DNA of 64,000 nucleotides, from positions 1,442,722 to 1,506,721 of the forward strand of contig MU004239.1 in the NCBI GenBank assembly GCA_010405405.1. Reading direction: 5' to 3'. The DNA is from Microthyrium microscopicum. Taxonomy: Eukaryota; Ascomycota; Dothideomycetes; Microthyriales; Microthyriaceae. How positions within the stretch are numbered: the first letter of the stretch is position 1; each line of letters starts with the position of its first letter. The notes under the pieces were generated by a model that worked only from the letters and a program-made list of their open reading frames with translations, had not been told where the DNA came from and did no database searches. The translations under genes and the position numbers were made by a program. This document shows, piece after piece, positions 61,693 to 64,000 of the stretch.

Positions 61693-64000
61693 CTAGACGC
61701 ATTGCGCTCCCGTGAAGATGCCCAACTGGATGAAAATATAGGGGCTGTTATTAACAGTGTTTGAAGTTTGCGACAAGGTTGTGCTGCTAAAAGTGAACGA
61801 CCCAAATTTATACAATGTAGATGTAGCAGTACATTGGAGCGTGTTGTCTGCTGCGATAGCGCAATGCTCTACCGGATATGTTGCAGCTGCTACAGCGAGG
61901 GTGGCCGCAGAATACGATCTTAAAACTTGAGTCGGGGAGGTTGCTGTGGCAAGGGCGACTATGAGACCTGCGGTAATACCTCCAGCAGTGACCAATTGCC
62001 CGGAGGAATTGATGGTGAAGAGAACGACTGGGCGTGAGGTAGTACCGGAGGTTTGGAAGTTGAGGTTCGTGCCCATGCCGGTGCCTGTCACTACTTGGTT
62101 TGAAGTTGCTAGATTTGGGGTGACTAACATTGGAGATTAGAGTCAGAAGGATTGAGGTTATGAGATAGAAGGATTTCACTAACTGTTTTTGAGACAGAAG
62201 GTCGGTTGCGCCGCAGCGGAGCTGGAAGTCGATGAAGAAACCGCAGATGAGGAGGAAGAGGAAGATGGAGATGAAGGTGCTGACGTTGTAATCGTAGATA
62301 GGGTTGATGTGATAGAGGAAGCTGCAACCGAAGAAGACGATGAGTCGGTAGACGAAGACACTATAGAACTGGTGGGGGAGCTGCTTGATGAGACCGCGGA
62401 GCTGGTGACCAAGCTAGATACGTCGGAGGAGCTGGGGACAGCGCTGGAAGAACTCGAAGAACTTGGAGCACTGGAGGAGCTGGCAACATCACTGGAAGAA
62501 CTGGAGGAGCTGGAGGAGCTGCTAGAGGAGGCTGTGCTGGTTGCCGAGCTAGAACTGTCGGGAGACGATACAGTGGAAGAAACATCAGAAGATGAAGTGG
62601 TGCTTGCGATTGAAGAGGTCTCGGTGGATGATATTGCGGAAGTATTGGAGGAGCTGCTGGCGGTCGCGGAACTGGTAGCTGGCGAAGAGACCTCAGAGCT
62701 GGTTGCTAAGCTTGATTCGGTGGAGCTGCTCGTCGAAAAGACTTCGGAGCTGCTAGCTGGTGAAGCTGGTGAAGAAGCGGAGCTGCTGGTTGATGAAGAA
62801 GCCGCCAAGCTGGATGAGCTGGCAGAACATATCGGGGCCAACACCTGGTCTGTTTGAGATGTTGTATCGGTGCAGCTGACATCCCCAGCCTGATAATCTT
62901 TGTGGAAGACGTAGCAATCCTTCAAGTCGGTAAAATAGGTTACAAAACAAGAAGTCAAGGTGCCGCACTCCGCTTCACATTCTGCTTCTGAGCCGCCTAC
63001 GACTACATCCCATAGTGAGTTACTGGCAGTGTTTGAAAAAACACAGTTAGAACCGTGATAGACTTGGCTGAAGGCGCAGCTTGGAGATGAGGAGGCTGAA
63101 GTCGTAGTAGAACTTGTCGAGGATGACGATGAAGAAGATGACACGCTTGATGTAGAGTCAGCAATCGTGGAGCTACTGGACGAAGTTGTATCTGATGCAA
63201 CGCTGCTTGAGAAACTTATTGTGCTTGAAGAGCTTGTTATGCTTGATGGGATTTCTGAGGAGCTCATTGTGCTTGAAGAAATACTGGACGAAGTTATTGT
63301 GCTCGACGCGACGTCGCTAGATACCGAACTGCTGGCCAAAGAAACCGCAAAGCTGCTAGAAGAAGATGAGGCATCGGAGCTGGCTGCGGAGCTTGATAGG
63401 GTAGAACTACTAGGGAATGATGAGATATCGGAGCTGGTGGCGGAGCTTGATGTAGCAGAGCTTGATGTAGCAGAGCTTGATACAGCAGAGCTTAGTATAG
63501 CAGAGCTTGATATAGCAGACGAAGAGACATCGGAGCTCGTTGCAGAACTTGAAAACGTGGAACTGCTAGCTGTGTTTGGTATAGTAGCACTGCTGGCTGA
63601 CGAAGAATCAGAGCTGCTGGCAGATGATGAGACATCGGAGCTCGTTGTAGAACTTGATATTACACTACTGCTGGCTGACGAGGAACCAGTGCTGCTGGCA
63701 GATGATGAGACATCGGAGCTCGTTGCGGAACTTGATATCACACTACTGCTGGCTGACGAAGAATCAGAGCTGGTGGCAGATGATGAGACATCGGAGCTCA
63801 TCGCGGAGCTTGACATAACAGTACTGCTGGCTGACGAAGGATCAGAGCTGCTACCGGAGCTGGAAATAGCGTAGCTAAAGGTACTGGCGGAGGACGATGC
63901 TGAAGACAATATGGTGCTTGAAGACTGCGAGGAAGTCGCTGTCGTTGAAACAGAAGGACTGGCCGAGGATGAAGCAGATGAGCTCAGAGATGAAACAGTA
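61693..64000 (-). CDS. Ser-rich cell-wall protein with Cys module (5' end beyond window)
   Basis: Partial: the frame is open to the right edge, so signal peptide and start lie outside. Exon 64000-62184 and last exon 62123-61693 are joined over a 60-nt intron. The visible protein opens with over 250 residues of Ser-dominated repeats (SSSATSSDVSSSASS type) that are probably O-mannosylated. A Cys-rich module of about 85 residues follows (CAFSQVYHGSNCVF, ECEAECGTLTSCFVTYFTDL, KDCYVFHKDYQAGDVSC), with the hydrophobic/Cys spacing of PAN/Apple-like domains. A second Ser-rich tract and a C-terminal domain of about 150 residues (TNLNFQTSG, PVEHCAIAADNTLQC, FIQLGIFTGAQCV) end it. No GPI tail is seen. 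It likely binds wall or matrix. The opposite strand has long acidic frames that are only mirrors of the Ser repeats. Confidence 0.75.

Noticed and set aside
62189-63874. Long acidic frames on the + strand (Glu/Leu/Asp-rich)
   Set aside because: They mirror the Ser-codon repeats of the minus-strand wall protein; composition is dictated by the repeats.

Overview
The window looks like chromosomal DNA of a filamentous ascomycete (Pezizomycotina). The evidence is that genes are split by mostly 48-60 nt introns with GTAAGT-type donors and CTAAC/CTGAC branch sites, the best-recognised proteins are fungal (FLC/TRP-like channel, fungal rhodopsin-domain receptor, two AA9 lytic polysaccharide monooxygenases, DUF3605), and one block (about 1.38-5.56 kb) is extremely AT-rich and TA-rich with transition-only divergence between its repeats, as left by repeat-induced point mutation (RIP). 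I cannot name the genus.

Layout. 1-8.6 kb is gene-poor. A 4.4 kb unit bounded by 64-68 bp inverted repeats carries a RIP-ruined Tc1/mariner-type transposase and fossil LTR-element pieces. 8.6-21.2 kb is a housekeeping stretch: a Myb/SANT protein, a phytanoyl-CoA-dioxygenase-like enzyme, meiotic cohesin kleisin Rec8, the proteasome deubiquitinase Ubp6, Arp2/3 subunit ARPC4 and a GPI-type wall protein. 23-38 kb is a surface/secretome and metabolism stretch: a seven-helix receptor-like protein, a Cys-rich secreted protein, an EamA/DMT transporter, a DUF3605 protein, a GNAT acetyltransferase, an AA9 LPMO, a zinc alcohol dehydrogenase, a DUF8021-like secreted protein and a 61-aa secreted peptide. 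38.5-46.3 kb is one seven-exon SNF2-family helicase of about 2,046 aa. 48.5-58.5 kb holds glutathione synthetase, an unknown membrane protein, an FLC/TRP-like channel and a second AA9 LPMO. 60-64 kb holds a small Cys-rich secreted protein and a Ser-rich wall protein that runs off the right edge.

The most interesting signal is in the introns. Four long introns (201-381 nt) in four unrelated genes (AA9 LPMO, SNF2 helicase, DMT transporter, DUF8021-like protein) are homologous to one another in their terminal blocks, from the GTAAG donor through a hairpin block to the branch site and acceptor, always in the sense orientation. A fifth, 52-nt intron keeps only the terminal blocks. These behave as introner-like elements: introns that multiply. 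Their cores also resemble a 190-215 bp terminal-inverted-repeat (MITE-like) family with two intergenic copies and three further copies inside long introns of the helicase gene. This ties a MITE family to intron birth and shows apparent full-length, MITE-only and eroded stages in one 64 kb window. A second oddity is a pair of near-identical GC-rich double-hairpin elements at about 31.3 kb, of the kind seen in fungal mitochondrial DNA.

All exon boundaries were read by eye from splice consensus and frame continuity. For most multi-exon genes the summed exon lengths came out as whole codons, which supports the models.
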